The position numbers and the translations under genes are program-made. Positions 35,460-47,691 of a stretch of DNA of 64,000 nucleotides are shown one piece after another. How positions within the stretch are numbered: position 1 is the stretch's first letter; each line of letters opens with the position of its first letter. Source of the DNA: Effrenium voratum (taxonomy: Eukaryota > Sar > Dinophyceae > Suessiales > Symbiodiniaceae); assembly GCA_963377175.1 (NCBI GenBank), contig CAUJNA010000524.1, forward strand, positions 548,501-612,500, read 5' to 3'. The notes under the pieces were generated by a model. That model was not told the origin of the DNA. It did no database searches and saw nothing but the letters and a program-made list of their open reading frames with translations.

Positions 35460-36470
35460 GGGCCAAGGCCCCCCCCCCACCCATGTCGGCTGGCTGGCCA
35501 GGCCTGTCTGACGTGTCTGAGACTAGGCTCAGGCCCAGCCCAACCAGCAGCCCGCCTGCTGGCCAGGCCTGTCAGCCCAGTCCAGCAGGCCCAGTGTTTG
35601 GCGCAGTCCAAAGTATGCCAGCCTGAGACTAGCCTCAGGCCCAGTCCTTACGTGTCTGCGACTGGCCTCAGTCCCAGCCCAGCCAGCAACTCGGCACCCA
35701 GCCGCAGGCCCAAGTGTGTATGAAACAGGCCCGCCCAAGCACAGCTCAGCCCAGCCCGCCCAGCCCAAGTTCCAGGCGCAACCAGCAGCGTAGTCCGGCT
35801 GCCCGGCAGCCAGTAACCCACCCATGGCTTCGCGTGTCTGAGACTGGTCTCAAGCTATGCCAGCTACTAAGCCTGTCTGACGTGCCCCAGCCCCTCAGTC
35901 CGGCTGCCCAAGCAGCTCAGCCCAGCTGGCCAGGGCCTTGACCTCCTGCTCGCGTCAGCAGGCGCCCTTCGGCGCAGTCTGAGACTGGTCTCAAAGTATG
36001 CCAGCCTGAGACTAGCCTCAGGCCCAGTCCCTCAGCCCGCCTGCTGGCGTGTCTTACGTGTCTGCGACTGGCCTCGGGCCCAGCCCAGCCAGCAACTTGC
36101 CACCCAACAGTGTGTATGAAACAGGCCTTGCCCATCCAGCAACCCGCCCAAGCACAGCTCAGCCCAGCCCGCCCAGCCCAAGTTCCAGGCGCAACCAGCA
36201 GCGTAGTCCGGCTGCCCGGCAGCCAGAACTGGCTTCGCAGCCTCAGCCCAGCCTGCCCAGCCCAGGCCCCGGCGCATCTCAGAGCATGCCAGCCACTAGG
36301 CCGGCCCCGTGCCAAGGTCAGGTTTGTCTAACGTGTCTGAGACCGGCCTCAGGCCAACGACCAGTCTCACGTGTCTGAGACTGGTCTCAAGCTACGCCAG
36401 CTACTAAGCCTGTCTGACGTGCCCCAGCCCCCCAGTCCGGCTGCCCAAGCAGCTCAGCCCAGGCTGACAG
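35460..36470. repeat. GC-rich CAGCCC satellite with segmental duplications
   Basis: About 1 kb built of GCCCAGCC-like words. Blocks such as cccaagttccaggcgcaacc (35,760s and 36,170s) and ctatgccagctactaagcct / ctacgccagctactaagcct (35,850s and 36,390s) recur. TGAGACTGGTCTCA palindromes appear several times. Open frames in it are Pro/Ser/Ala/Gln repeats without splice signals. Confidence 0.8.
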
Positions 36471-36639
36471 TCTTGGCTTTGGATTTCAAACCTTCCGAGC
36501 AGGACGGCTTCCGAACATCGAACTAGCACGGGCGAACTGGTGCGGTCACAAGCTTTCAGTAGGATTCGGACCTTCCCAACACTGGATTTCGGTGTTCCTG
36601 ACCCTTCCCTCAAACTAGGCTGGGCCGAGGCGGGCAACG

Positions 36640-37560
36640 CGAAGCGTTTACAATTATCTTTAAAACTGGAGATTCTACTAAAATTATTTCCTGATTAGAT
36701 TCCAGTAAATTCTAAATAGAAAGTGGAGAAACAATATCCCGGGAAAGGACGTTCTCTTTAAAACATGTCTTGAATTACGAATCCCAATTAACAATGTTCT
36801 TCAAATTGGAAAATCTAATCAAATCATCTTTAAGTCTAGACATTATATTAAATGTGGTCTTGTTCACTTTCAATTTCTATTTAAGGTCCAATTAGAACAT
36901 TTAACAAATCATCATGGAAACATTTAACAAATCATCATGGAAAAAGACATCATTTTGAACATCTATTTCAAGAACTCCAATCATTAAGCACCTTTGACAA
37001 AAGAACACACACATACACTCTGTAAATTGTTTTTCAAGCTAGACATTCGAATAACATTATGTACCTACTAAATTCGATTGAACTTATGCCAACAAATCAA
37101 CCCGTTTGAACATCCAGGTTCAAATAAGAATTTAACTACACATCTAGTTCGACAAGGAAATCCTATTAAAATTATCTTTTAAACTAGAAACTCTACTAGG
37201 GTGTGTTCCTTATTAAGTTCCATGTCAATGCTAACCAGAAAATTGAACAAACACAATCCTAGAAACAGATCCCCTTTTAAACGGCATCTTTCAAATCTAT
37301 TATGAGACAAGAGTTCTAATTGTTTTGTTTATGTTTAATCCTTACCGAATACTTTGAATTCCAAGCAACAAAAAAGCTAAAACGGCACAAAAACCGTGTA
37401 TTTTGAACAAACAAGCATGTGTCCAGGAAAATTCATTGAACAACCAATTACGAGAAAAAAGTCCGATTCCTATAAACGTGAGTCAACATACCCCGCAAAT
37501 CTTACACCCTAAACCTGTCCATTCCAAGCTCAGGTCTGGTCAGAAGATGCAAACCGGGAG
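36640..37560. repeat. AT-rich block with diverged internal duplication
   Basis: About 900 bp of much lower GC than its surroundings. The text aattatctttaaaactggagattctac... at 36,650 recurs in diverged form near 37,157 (aattatcttttaaactagaaactctac). No credible frame or splice pair is seen. Confidence 0.6.
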
Positions 37561-38012
37561 CTTGGAAAGGTCAATGGAGCCAATAGCCCAAAAGTAAAAG
37601 CGTAAAGTTCTGGAGCGAATGATACAGAAGAACAAAAGTAAAAAAGCATGTGGAGCCAATGACCCAAGAGCAAAGAAAGTTAATTCTGGAGCCAGAGACT
37701 TAAAAGTAAAACAGACAAGGAGTAAAAGTAAATGTATGGAGTAAATGACCCAAAAGCAAAAACATCATATTTATATATATATACGTGTAACAAGTAAATC
37801 AGTCCGAAAGTAAACTGTTTTGACCATGGACTGATTTTTGTTTAATATTGTTTTCCTGTTTTGCCGTTTTTGCTTTTTTACTTTTTGCTTTTGGGTCATT
37901 GGCTCCAGAATGTTACTCTTTTATTTTTCCTTTTTACTTTTTGACTTTTGGGTCATTGGCTCTAAAAGCTTACTTCTTTACGTTTTCACTTTTGGGCCAA
38001 TGGCTCCAACAT
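37560..38012. repeat. Large imperfect inverted repeat built of AAGTAAAA/TTGGGTCATTGGCTCC units
   Basis: The left arm (37,560-37,770) carries ggagccaatgacccaa several times, separated by agcaaa/agtaaaa. The right arm (37,868-38,012) carries the complements ttttgggtcattggctcc. A TA-rich spacer separates the arms. No protein is encoded. Confidence 0.75.
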
Positions 38013-38184
38013 AGCTGTTGTTTTGAATCTTCTGACAAAGCCTCAGCATAGAAATAGGAACGAGGTAGATCCAACCCGACTGGATTTGGAAATGCGCTTT
38101 TTTTTGCTGCTTTTCCCAAAGCCCCAAAAAAGGCACAAAACACTGCACATACCAGTGAATTCTCAAGGAAGGTAGATCCATGGG

Positions 38185-38280
38185 GGGGGTACCATGCATA
38201 TATATATATATACATATATGCATATACAATAGACATGTATCAGACATATAGATTCTACATATATATATATACATTGTATC
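38185..38280. repeat. TA-rich microsatellites
   Basis: Two (TA)n stretches with an intervening catatgcatatac. Non-coding. Confidence 0.85.
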
Positions 38281-38737
38281 ATATGGGTCGTAATGCTAAT
38301 GGGGTTCCTTTTGGTGGACATCATTAAGGTGGGAATTCATGTCCGCCAGGCAAGATCTTGCTGAATGCATCGACAACTCAGCTACCTGTTGCGCATCACA
38401 CTGACCTTGCTCTTTGGGGGTCCCTTACAACACCCTTCCAAGTAAACAGGAACCCCTTAGAGCGGAAAGACGCAACTACCACGTCCTTCCAGCACTCCGA
38501 TGGGTAGCTCCCGATCGGTAGCTCCCCTCTTCAAAGCAACTTTGGATACCCCCGGCTCCGAGTCCGGCTCCCTTCCAACAACCAGCCAGACAAGATCTGA
38601 CACCCAGTGGACAGGAGGCCCTTAAAGAAACAAAGGCACAAACTGTTCAACAAAAGAGAAACCGCTTCGGGGGGCTTAACCCCAAACAAAAACCACCAAA
38701 CGACTGCTGAACAAAAACTCCGGTCTTTCCTGCTCAC

Positions 38738-38857
38738 TCTCCGCACCACGCCAAGTGCCAGCCCCCGCCTTTCGAGCGCGAGCGAGCATGCGAGCGCTCG
38801 CATTCCGAGTCTTGAGGCGCGGGCGGCTCGCCAGGTGAAGTCCAGTGAGTCGGTACG
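38738..38857 (-). CDS. Internal exon, frame uncertain
   Basis: A strong GTGAGC donor at 38,737 ends an island open in two frames, TDSLDFTWRAARASRLGMRA... and YRLTGLHLASRPRLKTRNAS.... The acceptor could be ggttggaag (38,858) or one about 30 bp upstream. The first frame fits the phase of the next exon. Confidence 0.45.
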
Positions 38858-39341
38858 CTTCCAACCTTGATCGAAGACCTCAGCCGAAGCAGCGCCACCG
38901 GTGAGACCCCCGTTCCGCCGACCAGGGGCCGATCCGCCGTTGGTCTCAAAAAGGTACCCGGCTGATGTGTTCATTGGTTGTGTGTGCTGTTTTTTGGCTG
39001 ATATGTGTTCATGGTGTTGTGTGAAAGCTTGTGACAAATGCCGAGAAAAAAGGGGCTCGTTGGCATGTCATTCTCCCTCGGCAGCACGCAATGGAACTCA
39101 AGCCCTTCCGACTGAGCACGGCACATAGTATCGTAGATGCAATTGTACTGTCACTTCCTGCCGGCCCCAGGATCGCACATAGGGCGTTGCTGGATACCCA
39201 ACGTGGGGTTCTTGCAGGGAAACCAAACCCCATGTGAGTCGTCCAAACCTGATACCCAGAGTCATGCTTCAGGAATCAAAACGACCCATGTCGAATTCGC
39301 CCAACTATGGCATGGGGATTCCCTGCTAAAACCCCATCTAC

Positions 39342-39474
39342 CCGACTCGGCCTTCCTCGCGGCTGACAAGGAGAAAGCCATGGAAGGCGCCCCTCGCTTC
39401 AAAACCGGCTGCCCCGCTGAAGCCGAAGCCGAAGGAGCCCGTTGGGCCCCGTTGGCACGGGCAAAGGGGCAAAG
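39342..39474 (-). CDS. Internal exon
   Basis: After gtgttcggag the frame reads LCPFARANGAQRAPSASASA then GQPVLKRGAPSMAFSLSAAR, with donor TCGG|GTAGAT. Ser/Ala/Arg-rich, probably a disordered linker. Confidence 0.45.
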
Positions 39475-40608
39475 CTCCGAACACGCCATCCCGGCCCTGT
39501 TTGAGGTCCCAGACCTGGCAGAAAACTGCCCTCTGTTCAACTCCCCAAATCCCACTGAGCCATGGGAGTCCATGGGTCAACATTAAACCACCAGGATGTG
39601 GGCCGGCTTTGGGGTACCCATGTTTCCACTGACCAGGGTTCCATTTGGGGTACCTTTTTGTTGACCCACAGCCATGTCCCCTATCCTCAAGTTCCCTGGA
39701 AGGTTTCGAGCCATCGCCCAAAATAGTCAGGCCTCAACTTCCAGCGCCAGTTTTCTGTCCAATGGAAGTGGACAGGGGGTGAGCACACCCATATCTCAGT
39801 GGATCCAAAGGATTGGGGCGCTTACTTCTTGGTTGAGTGCTTTTGGCTTTTGGCCCTTTCGCCTTGTCGACTGTGGTCTTCCAAAACCCTCCCAGTTTCC
39901 ATGCCTGTTGGAAAGGAAGCTCACAGCTCGAGAATCGCCGCCCCCAAAACCAGGGAACTCATCGATGTCGCGCCTCACTGTAGCCTAGTTGGCCCATCTC
40001 TGGCGCCGCGACCTCACAGACTGCACTCCAGCAGTCATGGACCCAAAGAAAACACGGGCCGACTCTTTTTGGGGGCTCCACGTGAGAAGATGCAGGGGAG
40101 TGATACGAATTCCCATGTTTTGCTGTCTCTGGCACGTGGTGAGTCACCCAGGCATTCAACCTGTGACAGGGTTCATTGGACCCTAAGCTAGATTGTTGGT
40201 CCCTGGTAGGAAAACCAAAGGAAACACCACCAAATGCGTAGCTTTGGTTTCCCTTTCTTATGCCCCCCGATGATTAGAATCCCCTCGTTTCCTGAGCATG
40301 AGGGCTCCTTGATGCTTTGGACCCTGGAAGCAGTCTGCCCAAAACCACACATAAAGAATCAAAGGGGCGACCGCACATCCCCCTCTGCCGCATTTGCGCG
40401 CCACGATCACTTTGGCACGAAAGCAACCGTTCATGGTCCTGGGAGTAGTGAGATCCCCGTGTTTTGTGGATCCTTGAGTGGGTCTCCCATCTAAGTTCAC
40501 CTTGACCAAACTTCTTACAGATTGCCATGAGGAGATCCCTGTAGCCTTGGCAGAGACCCCCACGCAACATGGTCGGCGGAAGCCACGTTCAACAAGCTCC
40601 AAGCTCAC

Positions 40609-40647
40609 CAAAAACTCCCCTCGTGTTCGCACAGGAAAATTCGGATC
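40609..40647 (-). CDS. Possible micro-exon
   Basis: Between a pyrimidine-rich acceptor ending cacccgtggag and a GTGAGC donor a 39-bp phase-0 frame reads DPNFPVRTRGEFL. Confidence 0.35.
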
Positions 40648-40793
40648 CTCCACGGGTGTGGTGCGGTGCAGGCAGGCCGGAAATGAAAACCGTTGCGCGA
40701 TGCTCTGTCGAATTAACCCCTGTGACCGGAGAAACAGACAGAGGAAACCCGCGGGTTTTTGTTGGTGGAGGCGGCTTAAAGGGAGCCCACAAC

Positions 40794-40923
40794 TTTGGGC
40801 GAGAGCCACACGCCCTCCGGAAGGCTGGGCGCGCCCACCAAGCGCCGCGACAGGGGAGGCACGGCGCAAGACACCACTTGGCCTCGGGCTCGGCGGCCGA
40901 TGGAGGCTTCCGTTGGGGTGAAT
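40794..40923 (-). CDS. Internal exon
   Basis: After gattctaag the frame includes EASIGRRARGQVVSCAVPPL then SRRLVGAPSLPEGVWLSPK, with donor AAA|GTTGTG. Phase with the previous exon is unresolved. Confidence 0.5.
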
Positions 40924-41437
40924 CTTAGAATCGGGGATCCCAAAAAGGCGGCTTCGTGCGATTGTACTTGTTGGCTTCCCTGCCACAAAAACGAAGGTGG
41001 CCCCAAGTTTGAGAGTGTGGTCAAATGGAAGGCACCTTGCGATCCCCAGCGGAAAGAAGGCGGGGCCGTCCATGATGTGCATGGAAAACTCATGCCTCGG
41101 AGAAGTGTTCTAATGAAATTCCCCGGAGTGCGCTTGCTCTTGCGCCCGTCAAGTGTTTCGTCGGTCCCTCCCCTGCAGGCAGTCCAACCAGTCGCCCACC
41201 TTTGGGTTTCTACAAATCGCGGTCTTGCGTTCAACGTCACCAGGAAACACCCTCAAACTAAAGCCCTTTGGGTGATGCGAGAAAACAACCCTGACAAAGG
41301 ATTCCCCGGGCAACACTTGGCCTAGGGTTTTCTGTTGAAAAGAAAAATCAAAAAGGTTTTCCCTTGTATGAAACCAGGTCAGCCAGGAGTGGCCATCATT
41401 CTTTTCTACAACCCAAAGGGACACCTATGCCTGGCAC

Positions 41438-41542
41438 CCATAGCCCTCCGTCGTCCAGAGGCCTCGGGCCATAGGAGGACCAACGTCCCGCCCCCGTCAT
41501 GGCCGGGTGCGCAGAGCCGAACTCGCAGATCACTTCCAGCAC
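41438..41542 (-). CDS. Internal exon
   Basis: After cacggggtttggag the 105-bp frame (phase 0-0) reads VLEVICEFGSAHPAMTGAGR then WSSYGPRPLDDGGLW, with donor TGG|GTGCCA. Start phase fits the exon ending at 43,057. Confidence 0.55.
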
Positions 41543-43056
41543 CTCCAAACCCCGTGGCGGAGAACCCCTTTGGGCCAGTCTCCCTATGAAACCCTAAGAA
41601 ATCTCAGCCCAAAGGAAAATTATCTCCAGGTCTCCGCCTGCGCTCTCTTTTCTTGAGTGAGGAAACAACTCGCAGTCTGCTCAGTAGAGAATGTGGGGGT
41701 GACAAAGCCATCCAACTGGTGGGTTCCTTGAAGGGAGGAAGCCCATTTGGCGCGGCCCAGAGAAAAAAAAATCCAACAATGACACTTTGAAAGTTGTTGA
41801 GCCACACCCATTTAGGGCAAAATTATCCCTTTATCTCCCCACTAAAAAAGATCAACCCGAAAGGAGAATCAGTTCAGCTTGGCACTTGGAGAGTTCAAAA
41901 ATTGGGTGATCAACCAGTACTTCCGCTTCACTCGAAAAGGATGATTTGGAGCCAGAGGATGGTTTGGAGGTGCTCCGGGTGGTGCCCCAATTCACAAGAG
42001 CCAGAGGTTCAAATCTCCCAATCCAAACACGTTGCCTGAGTACTGGAAGGAGGTTCACTTCGGATTAATGTGGAGGACCGGAGGGATGGTTCCCCTTGAG
42101 TTGGGAAATGACCTATAGGGGGATTAGTCCTTTGGATTCATCCAAACTTCACATGAACAAAACCGTGGGGAACAAAACCTAACTCAACCGCGTCCGGGCT
42201 TCCGGGATGGCCCTGGAAGCATTCCCCTCTTTCCCTTCCAAGAACCCTGGAACTGGACCGACCTTTCCCCCCCTACACACACTACCCGCCTTTTCTTAGG
42301 GCATGTCAACCCTCTACTAAAAAAGGGATCTCGATGTTTCTCCTGGGAACAAAACCAGGTGTTCCCAAAAAATATCCTTTAAATAAAAGATGGTATTTGG
42401 AGTAAGGGGGGACATCATCCTTTCCAGACTTGGTTTAAAAGGGAACCAAAAATAGAAACATAGAGGGGGGTCCCCTGAAAAAGACAAGCCGCAGGTGGTT
42501 GCCGCAGGTTCGTCGAAACAAAGAGGCAACAGGGGGGAAAATGTGCACAAGCTGCAGTTCCTCCCATGCGACGTGGTCAAAACTCCGAATATATGGCCTA
42601 CGATCATGGCTCCCTTAATGGTTGTATTAATGGCTGTTCAGCATCCTTACCAGGCGGATGACCATCCAAACGTTAACCCCAAGCAAAGGAATCGCTTTTG
42701 AACACATGGCACCTATGACCAGCCGACCGGATAAAGATCGGAGAAAACCACAAATACGTCCCTCCCATCCGGAGAAACGCAGAAGGAGCGACTCAGAATG
42801 GGTCGTCTGAATCGCAATCCTGCTCCGCACAGAGAGTCCACTTTATGTTCCAGGGCTGTTGGTCGGGCTCCCATGCCCCTAATTGTTGTGCCCTCTATAC
42901 CCTTTGTATAGTGGCAAAGCAGTTGTATACCCCATTTTCCTGGACGGTTTGCGCAATTCGCTCGGAAAACACAATCTTCCCGTTCCCCCTTCCGCTATGG
43001 CGTGGAATTCCGAGTTCTCTCGCTGGCACGGCGAACTTGTTTTTCCTCCTGCTCAC

Positions 43057-43138
43057 GTCTCCCTGCGAAGCTTCATCAGCGCTCTCCTGGCCAAGTTGGC
43101 AAAAACGCAACACGTCGAAGCCATGCGTTGGGAAGAAT
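43057..43138 (-). CDS. Internal exon
   Basis: Strong acceptor gggcttcatttgccag and strong donor GAC|GTGAGC. The phase-matching frame reads FFPTHGFDVLRFCQLGQESA then DEASQGD. A plus-strand open frame across 42,883-43,149 (PIFLDGLRNSLGKHN...) looks coding-like but is probably its antisense shadow. Confidence 0.55.
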
Positions 43139-43297
43139 CTGGCAAATGAAGCCCAATAGAGCAAGCCATCTGCACAACATCATCCATTAAATAGGGAATC
43201 CCAAGTAAGGCGCCTCTCAACTCGCGGAAGAAAAGAAGAAGAAAAACAAAAGCGCGCGAAGCCGCGGGACTCCGAGCCCCAAACTCCGAGCCCCCAC

Positions 43298-43425
43298 TTT
43301 TCGCATGACTCTCGCTGGAAGAATCTCCGGAAGAGCGTCCTGAAGTTGGACTTGTGCTGGTCGCTGACGTTGAGATCCGCCAGCAGCCCGCCTCGGCGGT
43401 CCCCGAGCCGCTCGCCGCAGGCGAG
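43298..43425 (-). CDS. Internal exon
   Basis: After catcgaag the 128-bp frame reads LACGERLGDRRGGLLADLNV then SDQHKSNFRTLFRRFFQRES, and ends at GAAAA|GTGGGG. One of the most convincing coding islands. Function unknown. Confidence 0.65.
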
Positions 43426-44339
43426 CTTCGATGGGGGTGCCCTTTGGGGAGTTGCAACTTTGACAGGTCTCCCAAAGGAACAAATACAACCATACAAATA
43501 TCTATGGATGTTGGATAAAGCACCTCTGGATTTCGTCCATCAGTATGCCCATCGCGACCCCGACCCAACAATGTAACAAGCCCCATCCAGCCATCCACCC
43601 AAGTGGGTAGAGAAACCTGGCTTGTAATCCTCCGGAATGGGCTTTGTAATGCCCAGTGCTTCCAGTTACTATAGTAGGTAGCCAGGTATGGCTACCTCCA
43701 GGCCATGGCTGGTTTTTGGCTGCCTTCTATAGTGGCTTTCCTGGAACCCGGAACCCGGAGGGCTCAGAAGTGGAGACCCCCAAACCAGCCCAAACCAGGT
43801 GCTCAAAAACACAGATTCTCTGATTCTCTTTCATATAGGTATCTGAGACCGCGGAATGGTGGTGCTCCTCTTGGTTTCCCTTTAAGCCAAGGCAAAAGGG
43901 GTACCCTCCAAAAAAAGGAAAACATGCCCGTATTTAGTCCAAGTACCTGAATACGATATCGTTTTGGCATCGGAGACCCCTGCATATGTGTCACAGGGGA
44001 CCGCCAAAAAATGGACTTGAAGGCTAACTTAAGGGTAACATCGGGGAAGCAAATTCCCAGCCCAGAACTTCCTGAGACCCGGCAGAACCCTAAACCACCC
44101 CAGAGCCCATCTGTGCAGAGGCTAGCCAAAACGCTTTCAAATCAGCTGTTGGGAATAAAGCTGGACCAACAGACTCCAGCGATTTTCCCTTCAAAGCCAT
44201 ACTGGGCACCACCGGATGGAAAGAAAAGCGAAAAACCTCCAGCACCTCTAGTTTTGCCTGATGTCCCTTTCTTCTGCCTGACTTCCGGGTACCAGCCGAA
44301 AGAAAGAAAGAAACGAAAAACCGCCAGCAGCTCTGCGAC

Positions 44340-44458
44340 TTTTCCTCGCCGAGGGGCTGATGTTGTCCGCGTACCGCGCCCTGAGCTCCGCGGAGCGCCG
44401 CAGGCCGAGGCCCAGCAGCCGGGGGGCGTAGGCCAAGAGCTCAGAGTCGCCCAAAGAC
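44340..44458 (-). CDS. Internal exon
   Basis: The acceptor is ccaagccaagctcccag and the donor AAAA|GTCGCAG. The frame contains DSELLAYAPRLLGLGLRRSA then ELRARYADNISPSARK, strongly GC3-biased. Function unknown. Confidence 0.6.
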
Positions 44459-44465
44459 CTGGGAG

Positions 44466-44795
44466 CTTGGCTTGGGTGAGTGGAGGGTGGAGGGTGCGGA
44501 TGGGTGGGTATGGGGTGGGTGGGTGGGGGGATGGGGTGGGTGGGTGGGGGGGTGGGGTGGATGAGTGGGGGGATGGGGGGTATGGGATGGGTGGATGAGG
44601 GGATGGGTGGGGGGATGGGTGGGGGGATGGGTGGGGGGATGAGTGGATTTGTGTTGGGAGTGGGGGTGAGTGGGTCGGGGTGGTGGATGGGTGGGGGGTG
44701 AGTGAGTGGGGGTGGGCATGGGGGGTGGGGATAGGAGTGCGGGTGGGTTTGGAAGTGGGGGGTGGTGTGAGCGTGGGTGGGTGAGTGTTAACCCA
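44466..44795 (+). repeat. G-rich minisatellite (GGGTGGGTGGGG)
   Basis: About 330 bp of GGGTG/GGGGATG/GAGTG units with strong G-quadruplex potential on plus. On the coding strand it is CCCACCC, immediately upstream of the acceptor of the exon starting at 44,458. Confidence 0.9.
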
Positions 44796-45785
44796 GAAAG
44801 AGACCTGAGCTCTCGCCACAGGAAAACTCGCTTGAGCAGCGCAAGTTTCACCCATTGACTTTGGTTGACACAGCTGTAAGGATTATATGGGCCTCACTAT
44901 AGCCCCGATGAAACCAGGCGGTAGTAGAACCACCTACCAAATTGGCCATATGGGGTTTGGGGCGCTGCTCACTTGAAAAAGTGTCCCACAAAAAAAAAAA
45001 CAAAAAAAATGCTAAAAGACGGGAGATTCAACCCACTCCTGTTGGGGAATTATAGGAAGCAAATTGCACGCGGAGAGAAACCGCTTCCGTTCTCAAAATG
45101 GTGTTCGGCCCGAGGAAATAGGCCGATTTTTGACAAGAGACGACTTGGAGGCTGAAGTGATTTGGAGATCAAACGAGTACAAGCAAAAGCACCAAAAAAA
45201 AACATCGCCCAAAAGCCATGTGGAATTGGGGGGGGGGGAGGTGGCTTTCAAAGAAGAACCAACGCGCAAAATGGCTCCCGAATAGCTTCAAAGCCCTCTT
45301 GACTCAAAGAGCAAACCACCCAGAGCCGTCCTCATTTGGCTGTCTCTCATAATGCCTGAAACTGGCGTACCCCAAGCAGCATTATCCTCACAAAAAGGAC
45401 GCGCGCGTGGAACCCACATGTGTTGCCTGTGAAAAGGACGGGCTCATGCCTTCCTGAAGATATCACTCCCACCTGCCCAAGCCGGAGGCGCTGTAGCCAG
45501 TAGCTGAGGTCCTCATCCTGATGGAAGTCATGGGCCCAGCAAACGGAGGTGGCTGTGAATGGTCTCGGGGCTTAAAAGGATGTACAGCTTTTGGACCTAA
45601 GGCGGATTATGAACCCGCAACAAAAGGCAATAACCCCCCCTTAGGCCAGTCTCCTGCCCTGGTGAGAATGACAATTCCTGCGTCCTGGGTGGCTCGTCCT
45701 CTTTTTTAACGGTTGGTTGCACCCCTCCAAACTGGCGTCGTCTTCGGCTTCTTTTTTGGCTTCCCTTTGAAGCCAACCCAAACAC

Positions 45786-45883
45786 AGGCGCCTCCAAGAA
45801 AGACGAAGGACCGAGCCGCACCCTCGCGCGTCCGGGGATACGCTTCGCTGGAACAAACAGCTCCGTTTCTGAGGCCGTTTTCA
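45786..45883 (-). CDS. Internal exon
   Basis: After gactcgtagag the frame reads KTASETELFVPAKRIPGRAR then VRLGPSSFLEAP and ends at CCT|GTGTTT. Start phase agrees with the exon ending at 47,577. Basic, no recognised family. Confidence 0.5.
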
Positions 45884-46034
45884 CTCTACGAGTCAGCCGG
45901 CAAATGACCTGAGCGGAAAAGCATCGAAGCTTCCTGGATCGGCTTTGGGTCGCAGAGCCCAAAAAAAACGGGAGTACGGATTTGGGTTTCGAAAGCCCAA
46001 TGTGAGTAAAACCACCAACGGTCAATGACTTGTT

Positions 46035-46195
46035 CTATTTTGCCAGGCAAAGTTCCCCTATTGTGAGATTGCCAAAATTTGCCCAGCGATCCGCGTCAAA
46101 ACTGTGAAACAAATCCCCGCCTGAGGCCGGCTCCGGGTCTTGGAATACCTGAGCCACTCGTCTCTCGGTGGAAGAGCTCGACTTGGGCTCTAACG
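46035..46195 (-). CDS. Possible exon(s), frame undecided
   Basis: A minus frame reads FQDPEPASGGDLFHSFDADR then WANFGNLTIGELCLAK and a TAG. Alternatively a 39-bp micro-exon QVELFHRETSGS (acceptor cgttagag, donor TCAG|GTATTC) fits the phases of the exons on either side. Confidence 0.35.
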
Positions 46196-47067
46196 TTGGC
46201 CCTGCCCAGGGCATGACCACCCTCAACATGCCTCCAGCTGAATGGAAGTCCTGTTCCAGAATAGTACGTTAAGTGAAGGATCTAAAGAACTGAAATAGAG
46301 TCTCCAATTCTTGTTTCGGGTTGAACTGTTCTTGGTTGCTCAGCAGAACAGTGTCAGCAGGAAAGGACTCGGACTCTCCCTATTGGGCCCAAAATAGTTT
46401 AAATTGACTGTTTCCCATTGATCAAACTCGAAGATCGCCAAAGAAGACAAAGGGGCTTCTGGATCCCTGGCTCAAAAAAAGACAGCTGATCCTCAGCTCT
46501 CAGCCGCAGGACCTTGTACTTGGTGGCGTGGAGTCTGCTGGTTTGGAGTTTGGGGGGGTCTACAAGAGCCGCGTCGAATCCCAAACCACCAATCCAAACC
46601 ACCAACTAGGGGGGTGCCTGAGTATAGGCTCTATCACATTGGGTAAATACACGCCTCGATGATTTTGTGAGGATTGACCGGGACCCAAAAAGGCGGCTTC
46701 TTTCGGTTTTCCTCGTGGTGTCCCTTTAAGACAACAAGAAAAGGAAAAACAGCCCATTAAACACCCTTCAGCTTGGTTACGTTGAAAAAAAAGACAGACC
46801 CATATAGTTCTCGACAAAGGACCATCAGGGAAAAGTAATGCTAAGTACCTTCTCAGGGCTATGTCCCGGTTTGGCAGCCGCTACTTTCATTTCTCAGCTT
46901 GGTTGAAAACAAGCGGCACCATCGTCAGACAGGCAGCTCACACATTCCACACTCACTAGTCACGCGTTTTGAACGCAAATTAACGACAACTCCAACCACA
47001 CCAGCGTAAATTGCTCACAAGCCGGCTGGCGCAGTGCGCCTGACCCTTCAAACAATTGCCAAAACAT

Positions 47068-47112
47068 ACCATCATGCCATCATGCCATCATGCCATCATG
47101 CCATCATGCCAT
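47068..47112. repeat. (ATCATGCC)n microsatellite
   Basis: Five copies of catcatgc. Confidence 0.9.
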
Positions 47113-47576
47113 GAGAGCGGTTTTTTCGGCCAAAGTTCCTCCCGAGAATCTTGATCCCAAAAACACATTCTCAGAAGGTGCTTCCGAGACGCCGCTCGCA
47201 GAAGGTGTTTTGACCCTTAGGGCGGGTTCCATATTCACTTTGCCTTCCTTAAGAATCGCGGCGCGAGAGTCCGCTTCCAGGCGGTCAGAACGAAATGTCA
47301 CCCAAGGTATTGTTCCAAACACCCTTTGATCAGGTTACCCTGGGTTTGCGGTTTGAATTGGTGGTCGGGAATTTGAACCCCGTTGCCCTTGAAGCCACAC
47401 ATGCTAATGGGGAAGGCACTCCCCAACGTCCAAACCACCGGGCTCCAAAGCACCAACCAAGCTCAACGGAAAATACAGTCGGAACCAGTCGGGAACCTGT
47501 CAAACCTTCCTCGCAAAGAGACGAACAAACATCTTTGGTGTCTCTGGTACGATACACGGCGAGGAAAACCTCTAAC

Positions 47577-47691
47577 CCGTCAGCAGCGACCCGCCGTGCT
47601 CTGGATGAAGCCATTTTGGGGGCCCCGACGGCCCGCCGCGCTTGGAAGGTTCCGGGTAGGTGCCGCGCTGCAGCACGCTGCCAGGTAGCAC
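47577..47691 (-). CDS. Internal exon
   Basis: The acceptor is cacacgatag and the donor ACGG|GTTAGAG. The preferred frame contains SVLQRGTYPEPSKRGGPSGP then PKWLHPEHGGSLLTG. A second open frame (GATWQRAAARHLPGTFQARR) competes. Function unknown. Confidence 0.45.

Noticed and set aside
42883..43149. Plus-strand 88-codon ORF with a coding-like pattern
   Set aside because: It is antisense to a minus exon (43,057-43,138) that has a strong acceptor and GTGAGC donor and fits the exon chain. Kept only as an alternative.
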